Source of the DNA: Pedobacter psychrotolerans
GTDB taxonomy: Bacteria > Bacteroidota > Bacteroidia > Sphingobacteriales > Sphingobacteriaceae
Direction of reading: 5' to 3'
NCBI RefSeq assembly: GCF_004340665.1
Contig: NZ_SLWO01000003.1
Span: 1 to 64,000 of the forward strand
DNA length: 64,000 nt
Of the stretch, positions 1 to 8,030 are shown piece after piece (the first letter of the stretch is position 1; every line of letters begins with the position of its first letter). A model generated the notes under the pieces. The model ran no database searches. It was given only the letters and a program-made list of their open reading frames with translations, and was not told the DNA's origin. Position numbers and translations under genes: made by a program.

Positions 1-168
1 AACTTATCGACTGTTGTTGCCTCGCGGCCCGTCTTTATATATCTTCAAACTTCAGTTCGCTTAAGTCGTATTCGTCTTAGCTTGTTTTTCGTTCGTTTCA
101 ATCTTGTTTTCTAATCGCCATGACATCCGCCACTTGATTCTTTTTTCCTTCCCTTTCGGTTGGGAGTG
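1..168 (-). other. Untranslated leader of a leftward transcript, probably an rRNA operon
   Basis: The 168 bases between promoter P1 and the left edge contain no plausible reading frame on the minus strand. Three perfect promoters in a row followed by a non-coding leader is a typical arrangement for an rRNA operon, so I infer that a 16S gene lies just outside the window. No mature 16S sequence is visible, and another highly expressed gene is possible. Confidence 0.45.
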
Positions 169-199
169 CAAAGGTAGAAATCTTTTCTGAACTTCCAAA
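169..199 (-). promoter_or_regulatory. Leftward promoter P1 (Bacteroidota type), nearest the left edge
   Basis: Read on the minus strand, this is TTTG (199-196), a 19-base spacer, then TACCTTTG (176-169). It is a perfect match to the Bacteroidota primary-sigma consensus TTTG/TAnnTTTG. It is the last of three equally built promoters that fire toward position 1. The transcript would start near 163 and run out of the window through a leader with no open reading frame. A short CCC/GGG stem (151-164) sits at the start of the RNA. Confidence 0.75.
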
Positions 200-294
200 T
201 AAAATAATTTTATTTTTTCTGTCCCTCTTTCCTCTCTAACCTTTCAATTTGCCAGCCTTTAAAACCAGCTCCCCGTTCTTTCCGAACCGGGATG

Positions 295-325
295 CAAAGG
301 TAATGATCTTTTCCATTCGAGCAAA
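295..325 (-). promoter_or_regulatory. Leftward promoter P2 (Bacteroidota type)
   Basis: On the minus strand TTTG (325-322), 19 bases, then TACCTTTG (302-295). The spacer length equals that of the neighbouring copies. Just downstream the RNA can fold an 8-bp hairpin, with CCCGGTTC pairing to GAACGGGG (291-271, one G-U pair), so the transcript would begin with a stem-loop. Confidence 0.75.
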
Positions 326-414
326 TTTTATTTGAAATAAATTTCACCCTTTTTATCCCCTCTCACCATCATTAACCCCCTTTTCAATACATCCGTTTCC
401 TCCGAAGCGGGATG

Positions 415-445
415 CAAAGGTAGCAAAAATTAATACCCCTGCAAA
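415..445 (-). promoter_or_regulatory. Leftward promoter P3 (Bacteroidota type), most upstream
   Basis: On the minus strand TTTG (445-442), 19 bases, then TACCTTTG (422-415). The sequence just after the start (GCATCCCG..TTCGG) closely resembles that of P2 at 295-284. A 7-bp stem with one wobble pair follows (410-393). Copies lie 120-126 bases apart, as expected of tandem promoters of a strongly expressed operon. Confidence 0.75.
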
Positions 446-772
446 CCGATCAACACTCTTTTATCCCCTAAAATCATAAACCCCTGTCAATCATCACGAA
501 AAAATCGAAATAAATAAAACATTTCGTAACAATGGGTGTTTTCGAGGGTTGTTACCAAGGCTGGATTTGGGTAAATTGGTTTTGGACCATATAGGCATAG
601 AGAACATGTAGGCTTAAAGAAAATGAAGTATCCATGAAATTTATTAATATAATATATAGCATATAGAAACTGTATAACCCAGAAACGCCATATACAATAG
701 AAAATACTAGCCTAATCATACAATAATATAAAGACCATACAACTTATTGCTATAAATAGGTAAATTAGTGAT
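446..772. other. Intergenic stretch between the leftward promoters and comF
   Basis: About 330 AT-rich bases. I see no reading frame of useful length, no hairpin with a T-tract and no convincing rightward TAnnTTTG promoter for comF. Confidence 0.5.
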
Positions 773-1471
773 ATGCTAAGAATATCACGTTGGGGAAGTG
801 ACTTATTAGGCCTGCTGTTCCCGAATTTATGTAATGCATGCGGAGCAAGCTTATTCCAAGGTGAGAAGCTAATTTGTACCAAATGCCTTTTTGATCTTCC
901 ATTTACAGATTATCATTTGTATCAGGAAAATAAAGTCATGAAACAATTATGGGGAAGGGTTCCTTTAAATGCAGCGATGGCGCTACTTTATTTTAGAAAA
1001 GGAGCAACAGCACAACGGCTTATACATAGCTTAAAGTATAATGGAAAAACTGATGTTGGCCTACTGCTAGGTAGTATGATTGGTGAGAGATTAAAGTTAA
1101 GTTCGCAATATTCGGATATCGATTTTATTGTGCCTGTTCCACTCCATCATTATAAGTTACGATCAAGAGGTTATAATCAAAGCAGTTTCATTGCCGAAGG
1201 TATTGCGCAAACCATAAACATTCCTTTTAAAGAAGAAATTTTAATCCGTACTGTTTCAACAGAAAGTCAGACAAAGAAAAATAGATTCAGCAGATATGAA
1301 AACATGAAGGCTGTTTTCAAAGTACCGGAAACTAATCAGATAGCTGGCAAACATATTTTATTGGTAGATGATGTCGTCACTACTGGAGCGACTTTAGAGT
1401 CATGTACAAATGCGCTGTTGGCATATGGTGCATTAAAAGTCAGTATCGCCGCTGTAGCTTTTGCAGAATAA
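773..1471 (+). CDS. comF: ComF family protein (phosphoribosyltransferase fold)
   Basis: A 232-residue protein with the ComF layout. An N-terminal zinc-ribbon-like cluster has Cys20, Cys23, Cys35 and Cys38. A phosphoribosyltransferase domain follows, with the 'RSRGYNQS' segment at about 130-137 and the PRPP-binding motif 'LLVDDVVTTGAT' at about 196-207. ComF proteins are linked to DNA uptake and transformation in Gram-positive and some Gram-negative bacteria, but the reaction catalysed, if any, is not established. Length is normal for the family. The gene stands alone, followed by a hairpin terminator candidate about 210 bases after its stop. The assignment to the family is firm; its role here is unknown. 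Confidence 0.9.
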   Translation: MLRISRWGSDLLGLLFPNLCNACGASLFQGEKLICTKCLFDLPFTDYHLYQENKVMKQLWGRVPLNAAMALLYFRKGATAQRLIHSLKYNGKTDVGLLLGSMIGERLKLSSQYSDIDFIVPVPLHHYKLRSRGYNQSSFIAEGIAQTINIPFKEEILIRTVSTESQTKKNRFSRYENMKAVFKVPETNQIAGKHILLVDDVVTTGATLESCTNALLAYGALKVSIAAVAFAE

Positions 1472-1680
1472 TGGAATATATTTAGTTTACCCATAATCTT
1501 CCATACCCGGCGTCAGTGATATCAATCTGAAATTCTTAGTGAAAAATCCAGAGATTTAGATAATCAATTAATTAGTACCTCTGAATAAGGATAAAATCAG
1601 TCTGATAATATTTTTTCACTTTTTAAAAACAATCGGGCTATATATAGGTTATTATACCGAGAGCGTTAATTTAGATGGTA
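1472..1680 (+). other. Non-coding stretch between comF and its terminator
   Basis: About 210 bases with no reading frame. It includes a locally self-complementary segment around 1630-1670. It could be the long 3' UTR of comF or a small RNA ending at the hairpin at 1681-1721. No promoter motif of the TAnnTTTG type was found in it. Confidence 0.35.
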
Positions 1681-1721
1681 AGGGTCGATACTTCTTTTGG
1701 GGTATCGGCCCTTTACTTTTT
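1681..1721 (+). terminator. Rho-independent terminator candidate downstream of comF
   Basis: An 11-bp stem pairs AGGGTCGATAC (1681-1691) with GTATCGGCCCT (1702-1712) across one T-G position, and is followed by TTTACTTTTT. It lies about 210 bases beyond the comF stop, so either comF has a long 3' UTR or a short untranslated RNA ends here. Confidence 0.6.
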
Positions 1722-1756
1722 AGAGAAGATTTTCAGGATTAAAGAATTCTTTTCGT

Positions 1757-1794
1757 TTAAATAAAAAGAGCCTTACAAGTAAATGTAAAGCTCT
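1757..1794 (-). terminator. Terminator of glyA
   Basis: On the minus strand AGAGCTTTACA (1794-1784) pairs with TGTAAGGCTCT (1777-1767), with one T-G pair. A T-rich run (TTTTTATTT) follows. It lies 28 bases after the glyA stop and is oriented correctly. Confidence 0.75.
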
Positions 1795-1821
1795 ATATTT
1801 TCAACGCTTAAAGTTTCTATA

Positions 1822-3093
1822 TTATTTATAAAGTGGAAATGCGCTTACTAAATTAATAACTTCAGCTTTCACGGCATTTAGATTCGCTTCATCTTCAGGG
1901 TTTGTTAATACCTGATCAATTAAATCTACAATTTTTTCCATTTCAGTTTCCTTTAAGCCTCGGGTAGTAATCGCTGCAGTACCTACACGAATCCCTGAAG
2001 TTACAAACGGAGATTTATCATCGAAAGGAACCATATTTTTGTTTACTGTGATTTCTGCTTTCTCTAATGCGTTTTCAGCAACTTTACCAGTTATATTTTT
2101 ATTTCTTAAGTCGATTAACATTAAGTGGTTATCTGTACCGCCAGAAATAATACCATAGCCTTTTGCCACAAAAGCTTTGGCCATGGCCTGTGCATTGGCA
2201 GCAACCTGTTTGATGTAAACACCATACTCATCTGATAAGGCTTCACCAAATGCAATGGCCTTAGCCGCAATGATATGCTCTAACGGCCCACCCTGCGTGC
2301 CTGGAAAAACAGCCATATCTAATAAGTTGCTCATCATGCGGGTTTCGCCTTTTGGTGTTTTTAATCCCCATGGGTTTTCGAAATCCTTACCCATCATAAT
2401 CATTCCACCACGAGGACCACGTAAAGTTTTATGGGTGGTAGTGGTTACAATATGACAATGCGGAAGAGGGTTAGCCAATAAGCCCTTAGCGATTAAGCCG
2501 GCAGGGTGAGAAATATCGGCTAAAACCAAAGCACCAATTTTATCGGCAACCGACCGAATAAAAGCATAATCCCACTCACGAGAATAAGCAGAAGCACCAC
2601 AAATAATCAACTTTGGTTTTTCAGCTAAAGCAACTTCTTCTAATTTTTTATAGTCGATCAATCCAGTTTCCTTTTCTACACCATAGAATAAGGGTTGATA
2701 AAGTTTACCAGAAAAATTCACTGGCGAACCATGTGTTAAGTGTCCACCATGCGATAGATCGAAACCTAAAATTTTATCGCCAGCCTGCAAAACAGCAAGC
2801 ATTACGGCTGCATTTGCCTGCGCACCAGAATGTGGCTGAACATTAACCCATGCAGCACCAAATAATTCCTTTGCTCTATCGATAGCAATTTGCTCCACCA
2901 CATCAACCACCTGGCAACCGCCATAATAGCGTTTTCCCGGTAAACCTTCAGCATATTTGTTGGTTAGCACCGAACCAGCGGCTTCCATTACTTGCTTGCT
3001 GACAAAGTTTTCTGATGCAATAAGTTCTAAACCATGTTCCTGGCGGTTTAATTCCTTATCAATAAGTTCAAAGATTTTGGTATCACGTATCAT
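1822..3093 (-). CDS. glyA: Serine hydroxymethyltransferase
   Basis: A PLP enzyme that interconverts serine plus tetrahydrofolate and glycine plus 5,10-methylene-tetrahydrofolate, supplying one-carbon units in the cytoplasm. The 423-residue product has the full family sequence, including 'ELIASENF' at about 23-30, '[15 protein letters not shown]' at about 45-59 and the PLP lysine Lys222 in '[14 protein letters not shown]'. Length is normal for a bacterial enzyme. It has its own promoter (3119-3126) and terminator, so it is probably transcribed alone. Confidence 0.98.
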   Translation of the reverse strand: MIRDTKIFELIDKELNRQEHGLELIASENFVSKQVMEAAGSVLTNKYAEGLPGKRYYGGCQVVDVVEQIAIDRAKELFGAAWVNVQPHSGAQANAAVMLAVLQAGDKILGFDLSHGGHLTHGSPVNFSGKLYQPLFYGVEKETGLIDYKKLEEVALAEKPKLIICGASAYSREWDYAFIRSVADKIGALVLADISHPAGLIAKGLLANPLPHCHIVTTTTHKTLRGPRGGMIMMGKDFENPWGLKTPKGETRMMSNLLDMAVFPGTQGGPLEHIIAAKAIAFGEALSDEYGVYIKQVAANAQAMAKAFVAKGYGIISGGTDNHLMLIDLRNKNITGKVAENALEKAEITVNKNMVPFDDKSPFVTSGIRVGTAAITTRGLKETEMEKIVDLIDQVLTNPEDEANLNAVKAEVINLVSAFPLYK

Positions 3094-3118
3094 CCTGTAT
3101 AGGTTTGTGTTTTTTTGG

Positions 3119-3126
3119 CAAAAGTA
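3119..3126 (-). promoter_or_regulatory. -7 element of the glyA promoter
   Basis: TACTTTTG on the minus strand matches the Bacteroidota TAnnTTTG element and lies 26 bases upstream of the glyA ATG. No perfect TTTG was found 19-21 bases further upstream, so the -33 element is weak. Confidence 0.55.
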
Positions 3127-3372
3127 AGAAAATTAATCCTTAACATACAGATGAATATGAGTGAATTAAAGGATAAATGTTTAATCCTAAAAAGGTAAGA
3201 GTGTTGCAATAAAACTTATTTGTGGTTAGAAATATAAAGAAAAGAAGAAAGTTTAAACACGAAGTCTTGCCTTGCAACGAAGCTTATTTTTTTAACTTAT
3301 AAATGCTCCACCCTGAAGCGATAAATAAAATGTGGCAATCTGAAAAAGTCGCTGTACTCAGCATCCAATCTT
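3127..3372. other. Intergenic stretch between glyA and the repeat downstream of scpA
   Basis: About 245 AT-rich bases upstream of the glyA promoter. No gene, hairpin terminator or further promoter could be supported. Confidence 0.4.
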
Positions 3373-3421
3373 GATACTTGATACTCACTGCTCGATACTT
3401 GATACTTGATACTCGATACTC
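3373..3421. repeat. Heptanucleotide tandem repeat, 7 units (GATACTT/GATACTC type)
   Basis: Seven consecutive 7-base units: GATACTT, GATACTC, ACTGCTC, GATACTT, GATACTT, GATACTC, GATACTC. The same unit family recurs inside manC at 8610-8686. The tract sits just past the scpA stop, between scpA and glyA. A short apparent reading frame across it is an artefact of the repeat. Confidence 0.9.
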
Positions 3422-3434
3422 AAAACCCCCAACC

Positions 3435-4169
3435 CTACCTGATGCTAAAATTATTAAAACCACTACCAATAGTAATTTCCACTAGCTGTTGCTGTAGCAT
3501 CTCCAAAATAGCCAGAAAATTATAAACAAAATGAACTTTGTTTTCAGAATGCTTCAATACCAGGGCAAAATCAATTTGTTTATTAATGTTTAATAAGTTC
3601 GCCATAACATACTTCTGCTCTTCAATAGTATAAGGATATTGCACTACCGTATGCTTAACCTCTTCGCTGCGCAGTTCATACTTTTGCATTAGGCGATGAT
3701 AAACTGTAAGCAGCTTATAAAGATCAAGTGATAAAAGTTCATCCTGATGGGTGGAAGCTTCCGCAGCAAGACTGAGATCGTATTCAATGTTTCCCCTGCG
3801 TTCTTGTTTCAGCCTGGCATCTTCCAAAACCTTCATTTCTTCAGCGGCAGACTTAAATTGTTTGTAGGCAATTAATCGTGCAATCAGATCTTCTTCGGGA
3901 TTAATTTCCTGACCAGACTCATCCAATTCCATCCTTGGCAATAACATCCTGGATTTGATACGCATAAGCGTGGCTGCAACCAGAATGAATTCACTGGCAA
4001 CCTCTACATTTACCGCCAGGAGCTGATGGATATAAGCTAAAAAGTCATTCGTAATTTTTGCAATCTCCACATCCTGAATATTTAATTCATCCCTTTCGAT
4101 GAAAAATAACAAAAGATCAAATGGTCCTTCGAATACCGGAAGTTTTATCTCAAAAATCTCTGATTGCAT
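3435..4169 (-). CDS. scpA: Segregation and condensation protein A
   Basis: A kleisin subunit that joins Smc and ScpB to form the bacterial condensin, which organises and separates replicated chromosomes. The 244-residue product starts with the classic ScpA N-terminus 'FEGPFDLLLFFIERDELNI' (about 14-32), continues with 'FILVAATLMRIKSRMLLP' (about 60-77), and ends with a winged-helix-like region. No scpB or smc gene is nearby. The gene is divergent from dxs and ends just before the heptamer repeat at 3373-3421. Confidence 0.92.
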   Translation of the reverse strand: MQSEIFEIKLPVFEGPFDLLLFFIERDELNIQDVEIAKITNDFLAYIHQLLAVNVEVASEFILVAATLMRIKSRMLLPRMELDESGQEINPEEDLIARLIAYKQFKSAAEEMKVLEDARLKQERRGNIEYDLSLAAEASTHQDELLSLDLYKLLTVYHRLMQKYELRSEEVKHTVVQYPYTIEEQKYVMANLLNINKQIDFALVLKHSENKVHFVYNFLAILEMLQQQLVEITIGSGFNNFSIR

Positions 4170-4330
4170 TTATAAAAACAAACATAATGAATTTTATATT
4201 AAAGCTTTAGCAAGGCATTTGAGTTTTAAAAAATAAGCCAATCTGGCTTTCAGCGCATTGATTGTTTTTTTACATGAATATTAAAACAAAAATACCTTAC
4301 TTTGTATCTTGTTTCTACTAAAAAAATTGA

Positions 4331-6259
4331 ATGCAAGTTAAAGCTGGCCCCCTATTATCTAAAATTAACTATCCTGCTGATTTAAAGCAGTATGGTGAGT
4401 CTGACTTAGAACAAATAAGCCAGGAATTACGTCAGTATATTATTGACGTGGTAAGCGTAAATGGTGGTCACTTTGGCTCCAGCTTAGGTGTTGTTGAATT
4501 AACAGTTGCTTTGCATTATGCCTTGAATACCCCTTATGACAAACTGGTTTGGGATGTTGGACACCAGGCATATGGCCATAAAATCCTGACTGGCCGCCGT
4601 GAATTGTTTCATACCAATAGAATTTATAAAGGCATAAGCGGCTTTCCAAAGATTTCAGAAAGTGAGTACGATACTTTTGGTGTTGGCCACTCCTCTACGT
4701 CTATTTCTGCCGCTTTAGGCATGGCCGTGGCTTCGCAGCTAAAAGGCGAGACCAACAGACAACATGTTGCCGTAATTGGTGATGGTGCCATGACAGCCGG
4801 TTTAGCCTTTGAAGGTTTAAACCATGCCGGGATTGAAAACAGCAATGTACTGGTGATTCTAAACGACAATTGCATGTCGATTGATCCCAACGTTGGTGCG
4901 CTGAAAGAATATTTAACCAGCATTACCATATCAAAATCTTATAACCGTTTTCGTGATGATATTTCCAATGTGCTCGCCGGCTTATCCAAGCTTGGCCCTA
5001 ATGCACATAAATATGTAAAGAAAATCGAGAAAAGCATCAAAGGAACACTCCTGAAGCAGAGTAATTTATTTGAAGCTTTAAACTTCAGGTATTTTGGTCC
5101 TGTTGATGGACATGATGTGACGCGTTTAGCACAAGTCATAAAAGACTTATCGGCCATTCCAGGTCCTAAGCTATTACATTGTATTACGGTTAAAGGTAAG
5201 GGTTTTGCACTGGCAGAAAAAGACCAAACCATTTGGCATGCACCAGGTCTGTTTGATAAGATCACCGGAGAAATTAAGAAAAGTGTTCAAGATAAACCGC
5301 AGCCACCAAAATATCAGGATGTTTTTGGCCATACCATGGTAGAATTGGCTGGGGCGAATGAAAAAATTGTAGGGATTACACCTGCTATGCCATCAGGTTC
5401 TTCGTTAAATATTATGATGAAGGCCATGCCCAAACGTGCTTTTGATGTGGGCATCGCAGAACAGCATGCTGTTACCTTTTCTGCAGGTTTAGCTACTCAG
5501 GGATTAGTTCCCTTCTGTAATATTTATTCCAGCTTTATGCAAAGGGCATATGACCAGGTGATCCATGATGTGGCCATTCAAAAACTGAATGTTGTGTTTT
5601 GCCTGGATCGGGCAGGTTTAGCCGGAGCAGATGGTGCCACACATCATGGTGCTTATGATATCGCATATATGCGTTGTATCCCAAATCTGGTGATTTCTTC
5701 ACCCATGAATGAAGAAGAATTGAGAAACCTGATGTTCACTGCCCAGCAAGAAAATATGGGTCCATTCGTGATCCGTTACCCACGTGGTAATGGAGTGATG
5801 CCCGATTGGAAACGCCCATTTAAAGCTTTAGAAATTGGTAAGGGCCGTAAAATATGTGATGGGGAAGAAGTGGCTTTGCTTACCATTGGTCACGTAGGTA
5901 ATTTTGCCGTTGAAGCACGGTCGGATTTAAATAGCGAAGGCATTTACCCGGCTCATTATGATTTACGTTTTGTAAAACCACTAGATGAACAAATGCTGCA
6001 TGAGGTTTTCTCTAAATATAAATACATCATCACCGTAGAAGATGGATCATTGCCAGGCGGTGTCGGTTCCGCAATTCTAGAATTTATGGCAGATCATCAC
6101 TATAATTCAAATGTAATTCGCCTGGGCATTCCCGATCAGTTTATTGATCATGGCGAACAGCCTGAATTATGGGCAGAATGTGGTTATGATAAAGATGCCA
6201 TCGCAACTGCAGTAAGAAAGGTGGCCGTAAAGCGGACGACGAATACCATGGCAGGATAA
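4331..6259 (+). CDS. dxs: 1-deoxy-D-xylulose-5-phosphate synthase
   Basis: A thiamine-diphosphate enzyme that condenses pyruvate and glyceraldehyde-3-phosphate, the first step of the MEP isoprenoid pathway. The 642-residue product has 'DVGHQAYGHKILTGR' (about 75-89), the ThDP/Mg motif from GDG (150-152) to NDN (178-180), and the transketolase-type 'GIAEQHAVTFSAGLA' in the middle domain. The C-terminal transketolase domain is complete. Length is typical. It also supplies precursors for undecaprenyl phosphate, the carrier used by the adjacent polysaccharide locus, although co-regulation is not implied. Confidence 0.97.
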   Translation: MQVKAGPLLSKINYPADLKQYGESDLEQISQELRQYIIDVVSVNGGHFGSSLGVVELTVALHYALNTPYDKLVWDVGHQAYGHKILTGRRELFHTNRIYKGISGFPKISESEYDTFGVGHSSTSISAALGMAVASQLKGETNRQHVAVIGDGAMTAGLAFEGLNHAGIENSNVLVILNDNCMSIDPNVGALKEYLTSITISKSYNRFRDDISNVLAGLSKLGPNAHKYVKKIEKSIKGTLLKQSNLFEALNFRYFGPVDGHDVTRLAQVIKDLSAIPGPKLLHCITVKGKGFALAEKDQTIWHAPGLFDKITGEIKKSVQDKPQPPKYQDVFGHTMVELAGANEKIVGITPAMPSGSSLNIMMKAMPKRAFDVGIAEQHAVTFSAGLATQGLVPFCNIYSSFMQRAYDQVIHDVAIQKLNVVFCLDRAGLAGADGATHHGAYDIAYMRCIPNLVISSPMNEEELRNLMFTAQQENMGPFVIRYPRGNGVMPDWKRPFKALEIGKGRKICDGEEVALLTIGHVGNFAVEARSDLNSEGIYPAHYDLRFVKPLDEQMLHEVFSKYKYIITVEDGSLPGGVGSAILEFMADHHYNSNVIRLGIPDQFIDHGEQPELWAECGYDKDAIATAVRKVAVKRTTNTMAG

Positions 6260-6312
6260 AATTGTTGAACAGAAACCTGTTTGTTCAATCAATACACCAA
6301 AACAGTTTAATC

Positions 6313-6347
6313 AAAAAAGCTCGATCTGTAATAGACCGAGCTTTTTT
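6313..6347. terminator. Bidirectional terminator between dxs and the phosphoglycosyltransferase gene
   Basis: A run of six As, then AGCTCG..TCT, a short loop, AGA..CGAGCT and a run of Ts. The stem (6318-6342) is flanked by A6 and T6, so it can end both the rightward dxs transcript and the leftward polysaccharide transcript that meet here. Confidence 0.85.
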
Positions 6348-6392
6348 GGAAGATCTTATCTTTAATTAAGACTTACGGTGATCTAACCTAAG

Positions 6393-7784
6393 TTAAAAAG
6401 CATTTTCCTCGCCTTTAACCATATTAATTGCCGTCATAAAAATGATTTTAACATCTAGCGCAGCGGTCCAATTTTCCAGGTACCAGATATCATGTTCCAC
6501 GCGCTTCACCATTTTATAATCTTCTTTCGTTTCTCCACGATATCCATTTACCTGCGCCCAGCCCGTAATCCCCGGTTTTAAAAAATGGCGCACCATAAAC
6601 TGATCTACAATACCTTTGTACTGTTCGGTGTGGCTTAACATGTGTGGACGTGGCCCTACTACACTCATATGCCCCATAAATACATTAAAGAATTGTGGTA
6701 ACTCATCCAGACTGGATTTCCTTAAAAACTTACCAATTGGCGTAATCCGGTCATCATCTTTACTGGCCTGTCTTTTATCGCTATCTGCATTCATCCGCAT
6801 ACTTCGAAATTTAAAACAATAAAACGGTTCATCATCCCGGCCGCTTCTTAGTTGTTTAAACAATACAGGTCCTTTACTTTGCCACTTAATCAAAAGTGCT
6901 ATAATAGGATATAACCAGCTCAACACAAATAAAATCACCAGTCCACTAAAAATAACATCAATCAGTCTTTTCTTGAAACGGTTATGGATTTTCTCTAAAG
7001 GCTCTGAACGAAGTGAAATCACAGGAAATTCATTTCCTAAATAACTTACTGTATAAGGAGATAATAATGCGCCACTGATATCCGGTATAAACTTCAACCG
7101 TACACACTGACGTTCAGCTTCCTGGGTCAGAATCAGCATATCGCTCATGCGTTCTGGCGCTATGGTGACATAAATATCCTTAATTCCTTTTTCTACAGCC
7201 AATTCAAATTGCTTGCCAACAGCACTACTTAACTGACCATCTCGCTCCAGGTAGTGATCAGGAACATCTGGAATAAATCCATGAAATTCAATATATTTTT
7301 GTTTCTCAAAATAACTTGCCAGCTGCTCACCTGTGGCATTGTTTCCCATAATGGCAACAGATTTTACGCCCCTTAAATGGTTAAACAACAAAAACTGAAA
7401 AGAAGTACCGATAAAACGATTAACTAAAAAAAGAATCCCAAGGGTGCCATAAAATACGACTAAAAAAGACCTGGAAAAATCATTCTGCTTAGAAAAGAAT
7501 AAATAAACTGAAAACAAAATGGCGTGTAAGAATACACTTCGCCAGGTTCCTCTATAAATTCGTTCAATGCGCCTCGATCCATATTCAGTGTAAAGGCCAA
7601 AAGACGTAGTAGAAACAATCCAAAGCAAGCTACACACCACCACATAATGCCACTGTAGCTCAGAATCAACGCTTTTGCCTAAATAACTCGTAAACTGATA
7701 AGAGAAGAAGTAAACGGCCAGCACCATTAATAAGTCAGTGACTGGTAAGATGAATTTCAGGATGTAAAGGTACCGTGTTTGCAT
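6393..7784 (-). CDS. Undecaprenyl-phosphate glycosyl-1-phosphate transferase (initiating enzyme)
   Basis: A polyisoprenyl-phosphate hexose-1-phosphate transferase of the WbaP/WcaJ type, which loads the first sugar phosphate onto undecaprenyl phosphate at the inner membrane. The 463 residues give four N-terminal membrane segments (to about 120), a CoA-binding-like Rossmann region (about 140-230), one membrane segment near 275-295, and the C-terminal bacterial sugar transferase domain. That domain has 'KSSLDELPQFFNV' and 'MSVVGPRP' near 365-390. It is the last gene of the polysaccharide locus but has its own promoter and follows a hairpin after manC. The sugar is probably glucose or galactose, inferred from the family only. 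Confidence 0.93.
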   Translation of the reverse strand: MQTRYLYILKFILPVTDLLMVLAVYFFSYQFTSYLGKSVDSELQWHYVVVCSLLWIVSTTSFGLYTEYGSRRIERIYRGTWRSVFLHAILFSVYLFFSKQNDFSRSFLVVFYGTLGILFLVNRFIGTSFQFLLFNHLRGVKSVAIMGNNATGEQLASYFEKQKYIEFHGFIPDVPDHYLERDGQLSSAVGKQFELAVEKGIKDIYVTIAPERMSDMLILTQEAERQCVRLKFIPDISGALLSPYTVSYLGNEFPVISLRSEPLEKIHNRFKKRLIDVIFSGLVILFVLSWLYPIIALLIKWQSKGPVLFKQLRSGRDDEPFYCFKFRSMRMNADSDKRQASKDDDRITPIGKFLRKSSLDELPQFFNVFMGHMSVVGPRPHMLSHTEQYKGIVDQFMVRHFLKPGITGWAQVNGYRGETKEDYKMVKRVEHDIWYLENWTAALDVKIIFMTAINMVKGEENAF

Positions 7785-7907
7785 AAAAATTTGTGCGTTA
7801 ACAATAAAGTGCTACAAATGTTTTACCCATAGCAATAATAATGCCCCAATAAATTCAATGTGAAGTTTAACTCAATAAACCTATTCATCAATATTTTAAG
7901 ATCACAG

Positions 7908-7915
7908 CAAAGTTA
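7908..7915 (-). promoter_or_regulatory. -7 promoter element upstream of the phosphoglycosyltransferase gene
   Basis: TAACTTTG on the minus strand fits TAnnTTTG exactly. A TTTG lies 16 bases upstream (7935-7932), shorter than the usual 19. It would give a leader of about 120 bases for the gene starting at 7784. Confidence 0.5.
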
Positions 7916-7987
7916 CACTTTTTAGCTTAAACAAAATGAAAAGTATGATTGGTTAATCATTTAGTCGAGCTACATATATGGATGGTA

Positions 7988-8018
7988 GAAAAGAGCCCAT
8001 TTATCAGATGGGCACTCT
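7988..8018 (-). terminator. Hairpin after manC, possible terminator
   Basis: On the minus strand AGTGCCCAT pairs with ATGGGCTCT across a 7-base loop with one mismatch, followed by TTTTCT. It begins about 13 bases after the manC stop. The T-run is short, so termination may be partial, letting some transcription reach the next gene. Confidence 0.5.
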
Positions 8019-8030
8019 TCTATTATCGCA

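Noticed and set aside
3373..3421. CRISPR-like array
   Set aside because: The units are contiguous 7-mers with no spacers, and no cas genes are present.
3284..3469. Short minus-strand reading frame across the heptamer repeat after scpA
   Set aside because: It is the translation of the repeat itself plus the scpA end; it has no start context and no protein-like composition.
4440..5265. Minus-strand reading frames inside dxs (about 70-108 codons)
   Set aside because: They are shadows of a strongly conserved gene and have no recognisable domains.
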